From assembly GCF_014199255.1 (NCBI RefSeq), contig NZ_JACIJF010000005.1, forward strand, positions 124,001 to 188,000: a stretch of 64,000 bases of DNA, read 5' to 3'. Below are positions 8,037 through 16,308 of this stretch, piece after piece. This DNA is from Sphingomonas xinjiangensis (GTDB lineage Bacteria; Pseudomonadota; Alphaproteobacteria; Sphingomonadales; Sphingomonadaceae). Both the position numbers and the translations under genes were made by a program. Below the pieces are notes generated by a model. The model was not told where the DNA came from and did no database searches. It saw only the letters and a list, made by a program, of their open reading frames with translations. Within the stretch, counting starts at the first letter, position 1. Each line of letters opens with the position of its first letter.

Positions 8037-8758
8037 GCCAGCGCCTGCTCGCGGGCGAACCACTGGCCGGCCATGCCGAGCGCGGCAAGCAGGTAGATGC
8101 CGCCGCCCGGCACCCACATGATGAGCCCGGCGAGCTGCTGGTCCTCCAGCGGCGTGAAGCCCCAGGCGATCGGGGCGACAAGGTGTGGCGCGTAAAGCGG
8201 CGCGCCGGCAAAGGTGATCAGCGCGCCGAGCAGGCCCATCAGCACCATCGAGCCGAGCAGCGCGGCGATGGCGCCGGCAATGGTGGCGCGGCGTACCGCG
8301 CTCCACAGCGCGAAGGCGCTGCCCAGCAGGGTCGCCTGCATCAGCCAGTAGAGGGCGTCGCTGGACAGCGCCCAGCCATAGACCGGCGGCGAATGCCAGC
8401 CCCAGAAGATCACCGCGTGGAGGCCGACCCAGGTGCCGAGGCTCCCGGGCGCGCGGCCCGACCAGGACCAGGCGAGCAGCGGGGCGACTGCGGCGGTCAG
8501 CACGAGATGGTGCACGACCCGCGCCGAGAACAGCGCGGAGGTGAACGCGCACAAGGGGGAGACGAACAGCACCGCGCATAGCGCCATCGCGGCCGGGAAG
8601 CAGCGGCGCTGCGCGGTGTCAGCGGGCGCCCAGCGGAGAAAGGCGGCGGTGGCTGCGGCGAGCGTCAGCAGCACGAGCGGATCGAAGTTCCAGCGCGCGA
8701 GCAGGTCGCCCGGGCCGGGCGCCACGCCGCAATAGGGTGTCCAGATTGCCGGCTCCAT
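8033..8758 (-). CDS. ctaG: CtaG-like cytochrome c oxidase assembly factor (caa3_CtaG family)
   Basis: Polytopic inner-membrane protein of 241 aa, with six to seven hydrophobic segments. Family features visible are the N-terminal WNFDPLVLLTL, a VHHLVLTAAVAPLLAW segment, FWGWHSPPVYGWAL, and a C-terminal DQQLAGLIMWVPGGGIYLLAAL, a pattern typical of the Bacillus-type CtaG family rather than Cox11. Members are needed for assembly of caa3 oxidase, which fits the caa3 genes a few kilobases away. It is co-transcribed and translationally coupled with the b561-type gene. Confidence 0.85.
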   Translation of the reverse strand: MEPAIWTPYCGVAPGPGDLLARWNFDPLVLLTLAAATAAFLRWAPADTAQRRCFPAAMALCAVLFVSPLCAFTSALFSARVVHHLVLTAAVAPLLAWSWSGRAPGSLGTWVGLHAVIFWGWHSPPVYGWALSSDALYWLMQATLLGSAFALWSAVRRATIAGAIAALLGSMVLMGLLGALITFAGAPLYAPHLVAPIAWGFTPLEDQQLAGLIMWVPGGGIYLLAALGMAGQWFAREQALA

Positions 8759-8804
8759 GCTGCGCTACGTTCCCTGCCGCGATCTCGTTCATTTCGGAAC
8801 CGTT

Positions 8805-8830
8805 CGGGGGCGGGCTGGTTCCCGCCCCCG
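8805..8830 (-). terminator. Strong GC hairpin after the FAH-family gene
   Basis: Perfect 10-bp inverted repeat CGGGGGCGGG / CCCGCCCCCG with a 6-base loop, starting just downstream of the stop of the FAH-family hydrolase on the minus strand. No T run follows, so it may pause or stabilise RNA rather than terminate alone. Confidence 0.5.
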
Positions 8831-8836
8831 CCGGGT

Positions 8837-9694
8837 TCAGCCGAGCACCTCGTCGCCAAGATGGCGCCACGCGACCACTTGCTGCTGCTGTTCGCCCAGC
8901 CCGGCGATGCCCAGCCGCATCGTGTCGCCGGTCTTGAGGAAGATCGACTGCGGCTTCTTGCCTTCGCCCACGCCCGGGGGCGTACCGGTGATCAGCAGGT
9001 CGCCGGGATACAGCGTCACGTACTGGCTGACATAGGCGATGATCTGACGGACGTTGAAGATCATCGTGCGGGTGTTGCCGGTCTGCATCCGCTCGCCATT
9101 GACGTCCAGGAACATGTCGAGCTCCTGGCAGTCGGCGATCTCGTCCTTCGTAACCAGCCACGGGCCGACCGGGCAGAAGGTGTCGTGGCCCTTGCCCTTA
9201 GACCATTGGCTGCCGCGCTGCTTCTGGTTGAAGCGTTCGGACACGTCGTTGGCGATGGTGAAGCCAGCGACATGGTCGAGCGCGTCGGCTTCCTCGACAT
9301 AGCGCGCGGTCTTGCCGATCACGACGCCCAGCTCGACTTCCCAGTCGGTGTGCGTCGAACCCCGGGGGATCATCACTTCGTCGTTCGGGCCGGTCAGGCT
9401 CGACAGCGCCTTCATGAACATCACCGGCTCGGTCGGGATCGGCAGGTTGGATTCGATCGCATGGTCCTCATAGTTGAGACCGATCGCGACGATCTTGCCG
9501 ATGCCCTTCACCGGCACGCCCAGCCGCGCAGCGCCCTCGACCACCGGGAGGCTCGCCGGATCGACTGCCGCGAGGCGGGCCAACGCATCCACAGTGATGT
9601 CGGCGACATGGCCCGACAGGTCGCGGACCATTCCATCGGAGTCGACCAGGCCGGGCTTTTCCTGGCCACGCGGGCCGAAGCGGCAGAATTTCAT
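8837..9694 (-). CDS. Fumarylacetoacetate hydrolase-family protein, possibly 2,4-diketo-3-deoxy-L-rhamnonate/fuconate hydrolase
   Basis: Cytoplasmic metal-dependent C-C bond hydrolase or lyase, about 285 aa. The FAH fold is clear: GLNYEDHA, PVMFMKALSSLTGPND, the metal ligands in DWEVELGVVIGK, FTIANDVSERFNQ, KGHDTFCPVGPW, and the C-terminal LLITGTPPGVGEGKKP. This subgroup includes ureidoglycolate-lyase-like proteins and the sugar-acid hydrolases that split 2,4-diketo-3-deoxy acids into pyruvate and L-lactate. The divergent lutABC operon oxidises L-lactate, so that role is attractive here; it is an inference from context. The ATG at 9692-9694 starts the conserved MKFCRFG. Confidence 0.85.
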   Translation of the reverse strand: MKFCRFGPRGQEKPGLVDSDGMVRDLSGHVADITVDALARLAAVDPASLPVVEGAARLGVPVKGIGKIVAIGLNYEDHAIESNLPIPTEPVMFMKALSSLTGPNDEVMIPRGSTHTDWEVELGVVIGKTARYVEEADALDHVAGFTIANDVSERFNQKQRGSQWSKGKGHDTFCPVGPWLVTKDEIADCQELDMFLDVNGERMQTGNTRTMIFNVRQIIAYVSQYVTLYPGDLLITGTPPGVGEGKKPQSIFLKTGDTMRLGIAGLGEQQQQVVAWRHLGDEVLG

Positions 9695-9826
9695 CGAGGT
9701 GCTTCTCTCGTGCAAGGGTTCGTGGAGCGCCCGCTTGCCGTAAGGGTGCGCCGATGCCAAGAGCGCAGCCCCGCTTCGGCGGCGATGCGATGCTTTGACG
9801 AGGTCGAACCTGATGGTCTCCCGCCG

Positions 9827-10588
9827 ATGACCGAACGCCGCCAGGTCGCCCTGTTCGTTACCTGTCTGGTCGACACGATGCGCCCGCGTATCGGCTTCGC
9901 CTCGATCGCCGCGCTGGAAGCGGCGGGCTGCGAGGTCGTGGTGCCGGCGGCGCAGACCTGTTGCGGGCAGCCGGCGCTGAACTCGGGAGCGCGCCGCGAT
10001 GCCGAAGCGCTCGCCCGCCAGACGATCGCGGTGCTGGAAAAGTATGCCCATGTGGTGGTGCCCAGCGGCTCGTGCGCCGGCACGATCCGCGTCCACTATC
10101 CCGAGATCCTGGCCGGCGATCCGGAATGGGGCCCTCGCGCGGAAGCGCTGGCGGGGCGAACCTGGGAGATTCTTGCCTTTCTCGACCAGGTTTGCGGCTG
10201 GCGACCCGAGGGCGTGACGCTGCCGGTCGCCGCCGCGTATCATGACAGCTGCGCGGGCCTGCGCGAACTCGGCATCAAGGCGCAGCCGCGCCGGCTGCTC
10301 GCCGCCATCGAGGCGTTGCGCCTCATGCCCCTTGCCGGCGAGGAGACCTGCTGCGGTTTCGGCGGCACCTTTTGCGTAAAATATCCGGCGATCTCGAACG
10401 CGATCACCGAAGAGAAAGCGCAGGCGATCGAAGCGTCGGGCGCCGACCTGTTGCTTGCCGGCGATCTCGGCTGCCTGATGAACATGGCGGGCAAGCTGCA
10501 CCGGCAGGGCTCCCCGGTTCGGGTGATGCACACGGTTGAAGTGCTTGCCGGCATGGGCGCCGGCCCCGCGATCGGGGAAGCGGAATGA
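9827..10588 (+). CDS. lutA: L-lactate utilisation protein LutA (CCG-domain iron-sulfur subunit)
   Basis: Subunit of the LutABC L-lactate dehydrogenase complex, 253 aa, cytoplasmic. Two cysteine-rich CCG domains are visible. The first ends in AAQTCCGQPALNSG with a later SGSC, and the second is at HDSCAGLRELGI and EETCCGFGGTFCVKYP. The N-terminus VALFVTCLVDTMRP is typical of LutA/LldE. The stop overlaps the lutB start by four bases (ATGA). It is divergent from the FAH-family gene across about 130 bases, which must hold the operon promoter. I recognise no operator there. Confidence 0.92.
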   Translation: MTERRQVALFVTCLVDTMRPRIGFASIAALEAAGCEVVVPAAQTCCGQPALNSGARRDAEALARQTIAVLEKYAHVVVPSGSCAGTIRVHYPEILAGDPEWGPRAEALAGRTWEILAFLDQVCGWRPEGVTLPVAAAYHDSCAGLRELGIKAQPRRLLAAIEALRLMPLAGEETCCGFGGTFCVKYPAISNAITEEKAQAIEASGADLLLAGDLGCLMNMAGKLHRQGSPVRVMHTVEVLAGMGAGPAIGEAE

Positions 10589-11976
10589 CCGCCGGCTTCA
10601 AGGCGCGCGCCGCCGAGGCATTGGCCGATCCGGTGCTGAAGGTCGCAGTCGAGCGCACCGCCGGCACCGCCGAGACCAAGCGCGCCGCCGCCGTCGCCGC
10701 GTTCGAGGACTTCGAAGCGGCACGCACTCGCGCGGCAGCGATCAAGGACCATGTGATCGCCCATCTGGGACATTATCTGGAACAGTTCGAAGCCAATGCC
10801 ATCGCCGCGGGCGCACAGGTGCATTGGGCGGAGACCGCAGATGCGGCGTGCGAGATCGTCCTCGACATCTGCCGGCGTGCCGGCGCCAAATCCGTCGCCC
10901 GATCCAAATCGATGCTGGGCGAGGAGATCGGCCTGCCCCACGCGCTGGCCGAAGCGGGTATCGAGCGCGTCGAAACCGATCTGGCCGAACATATCATCCA
11001 GCTTGCCGGCGAGCGGCCGTCGCACATCGTCTGGCCGGCGATGCACAAGACGCGCGAGCAGGTCTCCACGCTGTTCCGCGCCCGCCATGCCGAGCCGCAT
11101 GCCGAGGAGACCATCGCCGCGATGGCGCAGAGTGCACGGCGCCACCTTCGCGCCGCCATGCTCGGTGCGGATGTCGGTATCTCCGGCGCCAACTTCCTGC
11201 TGGCCGACAGCGGCGCGGTCTGCACCGTTACCAACGAAGGCAATGCCGAACTGTCGGTGGTGCCGCCGCGCGTCCACATCGTCACGGCCGGTATCGAAAA
11301 GCTGGTGCCGTCAATGGACCACGCCGTCCACTTGCTGCGCATGCTCGCCCGGTCGGCGACCGGCGCGACGCTCACGCAGTACACGACCTTCTATACCGGG
11401 CCGAAGCGCGGCGCCGACCTGGACGGCCCGGAGGAGATGCACATCGTCCTGATCGACAATGGCCGGACGAAGATGCGCGACGAAGGGCTGGCCGAGATGC
11501 TGCGCTGCATCCGCTGCGGCGCGTGCATGAACCATTGCGTGGTGTTCCGGCAGATCGGCGGCCATGCCTATGGCGGCACCTATCCCGGGCCTATGGGCGC
11601 GGTGCTGACCCCGGCGCTGGACGGCCTAGCCGCGTCGCGCGACTTGCCCCAGGCGTGCACGATGAACGGCAAATGCCAGGAGGTCTGTCCGGTGCGCATC
11701 CCGTTGCCCACGCTGCTGCGCGGCTGGCGGGAAAAGAGCTGGCGTGAGGGGCTGGAGCCCGCCTCCACCCGGGGCGCCGTGCGGCTATGGGCCTGGGCGG
11801 CGCGGCAGCCTTGGCTGTACCGTTTCGGTTCGCGGCTGGCGGTACGGGGCATGCGGCTGTTCGGCGGAAAGTGGATCACCAGCATGCCGCTTGCTTCCGG
11901 TTGGACCCGGCATCGCGACTTGCCGGCACCACAGGGGCGAACCTTTATGGAACAATATCGCGAGCGCCGGCGGTGA
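10585..11976 (+). CDS. lutB: L-lactate utilisation protein LutB (ferredoxin-type iron-sulfur subunit)
   Basis: 463 aa, the central subunit of the Lut complex. The N-terminal two thirds is the LUD domain (for example SKSMLGEEIGLPHALAEAGI and GISGANFLLADSGAVCTVTNEGN). Two 4Fe-4S motifs follow: CIRCGACMNHC near residue 308 and CTMNGKCQEVCP near 358. The C-terminal tail is the usual DUF3390-type segment with TRHRDLPAPQGRTF. It is coupled to lutA and lutC by ATGA and GTGA overlaps, so the three proteins are made in step. Confidence 0.93.
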   Translation: MTAGFKARAAEALADPVLKVAVERTAGTAETKRAAAVAAFEDFEAARTRAAAIKDHVIAHLGHYLEQFEANAIAAGAQVHWAETADAACEIVLDICRRAGAKSVARSKSMLGEEIGLPHALAEAGIERVETDLAEHIIQLAGERPSHIVWPAMHKTREQVSTLFRARHAEPHAEETIAAMAQSARRHLRAAMLGADVGISGANFLLADSGAVCTVTNEGNAELSVVPPRVHIVTAGIEKLVPSMDHAVHLLRMLARSATGATLTQYTTFYTGPKRGADLDGPEEMHIVLIDNGRTKMRDEGLAEMLRCIRCGACMNHCVVFRQIGGHAYGGTYPGPMGAVLTPALDGLAASRDLPQACTMNGKCQEVCPVRIPLPTLLRGWREKSWREGLEPASTRGAVRLWAWAARQPWLYRFGSRLAVRGMRLFGGKWITSMPLASGWTRHRDLPAPQGRTFMEQYRERRR

Positions 11977-12581
11977 GCGCGCGCGAGGCAATCCTGCGGC
12001 GGCTGGGCGGTAATGCCGGCGATGTTGCTGACGAAGCACGGGCGCTGCTGCGCGCGCCCGAGCGCCCGCCGGTCGACCCCGCCGCCCTTGCGGAGACCTT
12101 CGCCGAACGGCTGGCGGCGCCCAGCGTCGCGGCAAGCCTGGAACGGGTGCCCGTCGCACAGCAGCTTCCGGCGGCAGTGGCGCGCCATCTTGCCCAGCAC
12201 GTGCCGATGCCAGGTCTGTACCTTCCACCCGATGCCTGGCTTCAGGCACTCGACTGGCGGGGCATCGCGCTTGATGCGGCGGTGACGGTCGATGGCGGAG
12301 CAGCGCTCGCCGTCGCCACCGCGGCGGTGGCGGAGACCGGGTCGCTGGTGCTCGACACCTCCCCAACCGCGCCGATGCTACCCAATTTCCTGGCGCTCCA
12401 CCATCTGGTGGTCGTTCGCCACGAAACGCTGGTCGCGCACCTGGAGGATATTCCCGCTCCATTGGAGCAGCCGCGTGCCCGCTATTGGATCACCGGCGTG
12501 TCGGGCACCACCGATATCGAGGGGCAATATGTGCGCGGCGCCCATGGCCCGCGTTTCCTGCACGTGCTGTTGCTCGGCTGA
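11973..12581 (+). CDS. lutC: L-lactate utilisation protein LutC (LUD domain)
   Basis: Third subunit of the Lut complex, about 202 aa. It starts at GTG inside the lutB stop (GTGA). The LUD fold is shown by AVTVDGGAALAVATAAVAETGSLVLDTSP in the middle and by the C-terminal WITGVSGTTDIEGQYVRGAHGPRFLHVLLL. The N-terminus SAREAILRRLG is typical. The gene ends four bases before the convergent radical SAM gene, leaving almost no room for a separate terminator. Confidence 0.9.
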   Translation: MSAREAILRRLGGNAGDVADEARALLRAPERPPVDPAALAETFAERLAAPSVAASLERVPVAQQLPAAVARHLAQHVPMPGLYLPPDAWLQALDWRGIALDAAVTVDGGAALAVATAAVAETGSLVLDTSPTAPMLPNFLALHHLVVVRHETLVAHLEDIPAPLEQPRARYWITGVSGTTDIEGQYVRGAHGPRFLHVLLLG

Positions 12582-12584
12582 GCC

Positions 12585-13664
12585 TCACGTCCAATAGAGA
12601 ATGCGCGCCGCCGGCAGCGCCGCACTCAGCCGATCCTGGAAGAAGGGGCGCAGCGCCCGCATGGTATCGGCGTCATAGACCTGCTTCTCGGTCCCGAACT
12701 TCGTCCGCTTGGTACTGCGGTTCTCGCCGGTCATGTCGAGCGACGATCCCGGATACCAGCTGTCGAGCACCGCCTTCGACCCCGCCGTGAAGCGGTGGGT
12801 GATCAGTTCCACGGTCAAGTCGATACCGGCAAGATCGCCGAGCGCCGCCCCAGCATCCTCGATCAGCGTGCCATAGGCGTCCTGCCACCCCGACGCGGCG
12901 ATGATCGGGGCAATGGTCAGCCCCACCGGATAGCCCGCCAGCGCCATGCGCCGCAGTGCCGACAGACGCTCAGACACGCGCGCCGTACCACCTTCGAAGC
13001 GGGCAAAGGCGCTGGGGTTGACCGAAGCCCGCATCCGCGTCCGGCCGCCATGCGCAAGGCCCAGCAGCGGATCGACCGAGGCGAACTTGGTGGTGAAGCG
13101 CAGTTGCACCTCCGCATCCCATTGCCCGAACCAGGCAATGGCGGTGGATAGCGATCCGGTCAGCGGCTCGAGTGCCAGTGGGTCGGTGTAGCAGGATGCC
13201 TCGAACGTGGTGCCTTCATGCGCGCGGGTGGCGCTGCGCGAGGTGACCGTTCCCTGCCCCAGATAGGCGGGAAGACCGTCCAATATCTCCTCGATATTGG
13301 CGTAGACGCGGGTGATCGGCGGCCCCTTAAGCGATCCGGCGAGGTAGCAATAGCTGCAATGCGCCGGGCATCCCTCGGCCAGGTCGACGCGCCAATCGGC
13401 GCTGGGCGCGATCGGCTGAAGCCGCCGCTTCGACGGAGGCGCGACGACCACCGCCAGCGTCGCCTTGGCTTCGGCATACGCGCGCTTGGGGTCTTCGGAA
13501 TAGGCCAGCGTGATGCGGTCCGACGGCAACTCGACCACATCGATCCCCTGCCCTGCCGCGCGCTCCAGGATCGCCCGGCCATGCGGCAGTGCCAGCGCGG
13601 ATCGCGTGGCGACCACCCGGCGCGGCCGCCACGTGACCGCGCGGGAAGCTGGAACATCGAGCAT
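12585..13664 (-). CDS. Spore photoproduct lyase-like radical SAM protein
   Basis: 359 aa. The CX3CX2C cluster motif at C99, C103 and C106 (EGCPAHCSYCYL) is characteristic of the SPL branch of radical SAM enzymes. Further family segments are FEASCYTDPLALEPLTG, ASVDPLLGLAHGGRTRMRASVNP and a C-terminal IDLTVELITHRFT. In endospore formers SPL repairs a thymine dimer photoproduct using SAM and a 4Fe-4S cluster. Homologues occur widely in non-sporulating bacteria, where the substrate is not established. No DNA-repair neighbour supports a repair role. The ATG at 13662-13664 is the natural start; upstream lie about 146 bases with no gene. Confidence 0.85.
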   Translation of the reverse strand: MLDVPASRAVTWRPRRVVATRSALALPHGRAILERAAGQGIDVVELPSDRITLAYSEDPKRAYAEAKATLAVVVAPPSKRRLQPIAPSADWRVDLAEGCPAHCSYCYLAGSLKGPPITRVYANIEEILDGLPAYLGQGTVTSRSATRAHEGTTFEASCYTDPLALEPLTGSLSTAIAWFGQWDAEVQLRFTTKFASVDPLLGLAHGGRTRMRASVNPSAFARFEGGTARVSERLSALRRMALAGYPVGLTIAPIIAASGWQDAYGTLIEDAGAALGDLAGIDLTVELITHRFTAGSKAVLDSWYPGSSLDMTGENRSTKRTKFGTEKQVYDADTMRALRPFFQDRLSAALPAARILYWT

Positions 13665-13810
13665 GGTGGGCCAACGAACCGGATGCGCGGCGGTTCAGGT
13701 GCGGCCTTCACAGAAAGGCGATCTGGAACCCTTCACGGTACGGGGCGACCGGCACCGCGATGCTATTACCAAGGCGGCGCGGAGCATGGTGGCGTGGACC
13801 GCGCGGATCG

Positions 13811-14419
13811 TCAGAACTCGATGCCCGGCTGCGCCTTCACATTCTGCTCGCGAAAAGGATGCTTCACCGACGCCATCTCGGTCACTAGGTCGGCAGCGTC
13901 GATCAGGGGCTGGGGCGCGTTGCGGCCGGTGATGATGACGTGAGTCATCTCAGGTTTGGCGGCCAGCGCTTCCAGCACCTCCCCAACCGGAAGATACTCG
14001 TATCGCAGGACGATGTTGAGTTCGTCTGCCAAGACCATGTTGTAGGAAGAGTCGGCGATCATCCGCTTCACTTCTTCCCAGGCGGTTCGCGCGACAGCGA
14101 TGTCGCGGGCGCGGTCCTGCGTGTCCCAGGTGAAGCCCTCTCCCATGGGCTTGAACTCGACCTGATCGGCGAAGCGATCGAACACCGCCTTTTCGCCGGT
14201 CGCCATGGCACCCTTCACGAACTGGACGACGCCGATCTTCATGCCGTGGCCGATGGCGCGCACGACCATGCCGAGCGCGGCGGAGGTCTTGCCCTTGCCC
14301 GTGCCGGTGTGGACGATCACCAGCCCCTTTTCGATCGTCTTGGTTGCCTTCTTCTTTTCGTGCGCGGCCTGGATCTTCTTCATCTTGGCAGTGTGTTCGG
14401 CGTCGCTGCGCGGCTTCAT
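13811..14419 (-). CDS. cobO: Corrinoid adenosyltransferase CobO/BtuR
   Basis: Cytoplasmic ATP:cob(I)alamin adenosyltransferase, 202 aa. The P-loop GTGKGKTSA is at residues 39-47. GVVQFVKGAMATGE, EGFTWDTQDR, VLADELNIVLRYEYLP and VIITGRNAPQPLIDAADLVTEM are all diagnostic. The ATG at 14417-14419 has a GGAGAG site seven bases upstream. It adenosylates the corrin ring before CobU and CobD-dependent steps, but it lies about 11 kb from those genes, separated by respiratory and lactate genes. It therefore needs its own promoter in the roughly 95 bases upstream. Confidence 0.93.
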   Translation of the reverse strand: MKPRSDAEHTAKMKKIQAAHEKKKATKTIEKGLVIVHTGTGKGKTSAALGMVVRAIGHGMKIGVVQFVKGAMATGEKAVFDRFADQVEFKPMGEGFTWDTQDRARDIAVARTAWEEVKRMIADSSYNMVLADELNIVLRYEYLPVGEVLEALAAKPEMTHVIITGRNAPQPLIDAADLVTEMASVKHPFREQNVKAQPGIEF

Positions 14420-14515
14420 CGCGTCTCTCCGGCAAGTTTGGCGGGCAGCATGCCCGGGCTGGATCTGGGTTTCCACAGGGTGTGATCTTAGGCCCTAGAC
14501 CGCGTGCGGCGGCAA

Positions 14516-15043
14516 TCAGATGTGGCGCTTCTCCAGCTTGCGGACGAGCGTGCGGCGATGGAGGCCCAGGCGCCGGGCCGCTTCGGAGATGTTGAAGTCG
14601 GTTTCCACCAGCACCTGATGGATATGCTCCCACTCCAGCGTCTTGATCGACGTCGGGCGGGTGCCGAGGTTCGCGTCCTCATCCCCCTTCACCTTGTCGA
14701 ATGCGGCTTCGATATCGTCGGTGTTGGCGGGCTTGGTGAGGTAGTTGGTCGCGCCCAGCTTGATCGCCTCCACCGCGGTGGCGATGCTGGCGAAGCCGGT
14801 GAGGACAACAATGCGCGTGTCCGCCTCGCGCTCGTGCAGCGCCTTGATGCAGCCCAGGCCCGAGGCGCCGCCGAGACGGAGGTCGATGATCGCGTGCGTG
14901 GGTTGCAGCCGCTCTGCCACGGCGGCCAGATCGCCGGGGCCATCGAGCATCTCGACTCGGTAGCCCCGCCGCTCGAACGAGCGGGCCAGCGTGCGGGCGA
15001 GCACGGCGTCGTCCTCGACGATCAGCAGGCGGCGGTCGCTCAT
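14516..15043 (-). CDS. regA: Redox response regulator RegA/ActR/PrrA
   Basis: 175 aa. A receiver domain with phosphoacceptor D54 (HAIIDLRLGG) and conserved lysine in YLTKPAN is followed by a short linker and a Fis-type helix-turn-helix at the C-terminus (NISEAARRLGLHRRTLVRKL), the near-invariant DNA-binding motif of the RegA family. The family controls respiration, carbon and nitrogen fixation and photosynthesis genes in response to redox state. It is the last gene of the cyoABCD-surf1-regB-regA run, and its ATG lies in the regB stop (ATGA). Confidence 0.93.
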   Translation of the reverse strand: MSDRRLLIVEDDAVLARTLARSFERRGYRVEMLDGPGDLAAVAERLQPTHAIIDLRLGGASGLGCIKALHEREADTRIVVLTGFASIATAVEAIKLGATNYLTKPANTDDIEAAFDKVKGDEDANLGTRPTSIKTLEWEHIHQVLVETDFNISEAARRLGLHRRTLVRKLEKRHI

Positions 15044-16308
15044 GGCGCCTCGATCGCTAGCGCGTCGAGCGGCAGGCGCAGCGCGACCTGCGCGCCGCGG
15101 CCCGGCCGGTTGCGCGCCTCCAGCGTGCCGCCCAACGTGCGCAATACGTTGTTGGTGAGGAACAGCCCCAATCCGGCGCCTCGGCGCGTCTTGGTGCTTT
15201 GATAGGGCTGGCCGAGCGCCGACAGGATGTTGGCGGGAAAGCCGCGGCCATCGTCTTGGACGGACAGGATCAGCATATCCTCGCTCAACGCAGCGGAAAG
15301 GAGGATGTTCGATGCATCGGCTTCGGCGGCGTTGTCGAGCAGATTGAGCAGCGCCTGGCCAAGCGCCTTGTCCGAGACGATGGCGATATCGCGGCCCAGG
15401 CGATCCTCGATCCGGATCGAGTCGCGCGCCGCGGCATTGGCGACGATGCCGTTCAGGAAGCGGCGCAGCGTGGTGCGCTCGGGCGCCTGGCCGGTCACTT
15501 CGCCGGCGGCGAACAGAATGCCGGCGACGATCTCCTTGCAGCGAGCGACCTCGGCCTGCATCTCGGAGACTTCCTCGGCCAGACGGGGATCGGCGCTCAC
15601 CGCCGGTTCGGCGCGCCAGTCGCCCAGCGCCACCGACAGCGAAGCGAGCGGCGTGCCCAGTTCGTGCGCGGCGCCGCTGGCGAGCAGGCCGATGCGGACG
15701 ACATGCTCCTCCTCCGCGGCGCGCTGGCGCAGCGTGGCGAGATAGGCGTCGCGGTGGCGCAGGTTGCGGGTGACGCGAGTGACGAACAGCTCCAGCAGCA
15801 CCGCGGCGAGCGTGTAGTTGAACCACAGCGCGAGGATATAGGGGCGCGGCAAGGCGATGCGCAGCGCGGACGGCAGATCTAGCGATGGCGCCCATAGCGC
15901 AAGGATGCCCAACGCGCCGCTGGTGAGCGCGACGAGTAGCCAGCTCGACCAAGCCTCGAGCAGCACCGCGCCCAGTACGACCTGAAGCAAATAGAGCGCG
16001 AGGAACGGGTTGGTCGCGCCGCCGCTGAAATAAAGCTGCACCGACAGGCAGCCGACATCCATGATCAGCGTCGCGAGCAGCGTGGTGTTGTTCACCGGTC
16101 CCTTGAGGTACAGCGTGAGCGCGAGCAGGTTGACCATGACCAGCACGAACAGCGTCAACAGCATCGGCGTCATCGGCAGGCGGACGCCGAGCAGCATGTG
16201 GACCGCCAGGATGGTGGCGAGCTGCCCACCGACGGCGAGCCAGCGCAGGTGGCTGAGCAGCAGGAGGTTGCGGCGCGCGGCTTCGTCGCCGGCGAACATC
16301 GGTCTCAT
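15040..16308 (-). CDS. regB: Redox-sensing histidine kinase RegB/ActS/PrrB
   Basis: 422 aa membrane kinase. About six hydrophobic segments span residues 15-175 and contain the quinone-contact motif GGATNPF at 96-102. H215 sits in SGAAHELGTPLA, the family's phospho-accepting box. C257 in AEVARCKEIVAG matches the redox-active cysteine of the characterised Rhodobacter protein. The catalytic domain has NLLDNAAEAD and DDGRGF followed by RRGAGLGLFL. All sensing residues known from the family are retained, so it probably reads the ubiquinone pool. Both ends overlap neighbours by ATGA, which couples it to surf1 and regA. Confidence 0.92.
   Translation of the reverse strand: MRPMFAGDEAARRNLLLLSHLRWLAVGGQLATILAVHMLLGVRLPMTPMLLTLFVLVMVNLLALTLYLKGPVNNTTLLATLIMDVGCLSVQLYFSGGATNPFLALYLLQVVLGAVLLEAWSSWLLVALTSGALGILALWAPSLDLPSALRIALPRPYILALWFNYTLAAVLLELFVTRVTRNLRHRDAYLATLRQRAAEEEHVVRIGLLASGAAHELGTPLASLSVALGDWRAEPAVSADPRLAEEVSEMQAEVARCKEIVAGILFAAGEVTGQAPERTTLRRFLNGIVANAAARDSIRIEDRLGRDIAIVSDKALGQALLNLLDNAAEADASNILLSAALSEDMLILSVQDDGRGFPANILSALGQPYQSTKTRRGAGLGLFLTNNVLRTLGGTLEARNRPGRGAQVALRLPLDALAIEAP

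Noticed and set aside
13665..13810. Gene between cobO and the radical SAM gene
   Set aside because: Only short chance frames; no ribosome site or composition signal.
14420..14515. Possible cobalamin riboswitch upstream of cobO
   Set aside because: No GCCACTG-type B12 box or recognisable core; only 95 bases.
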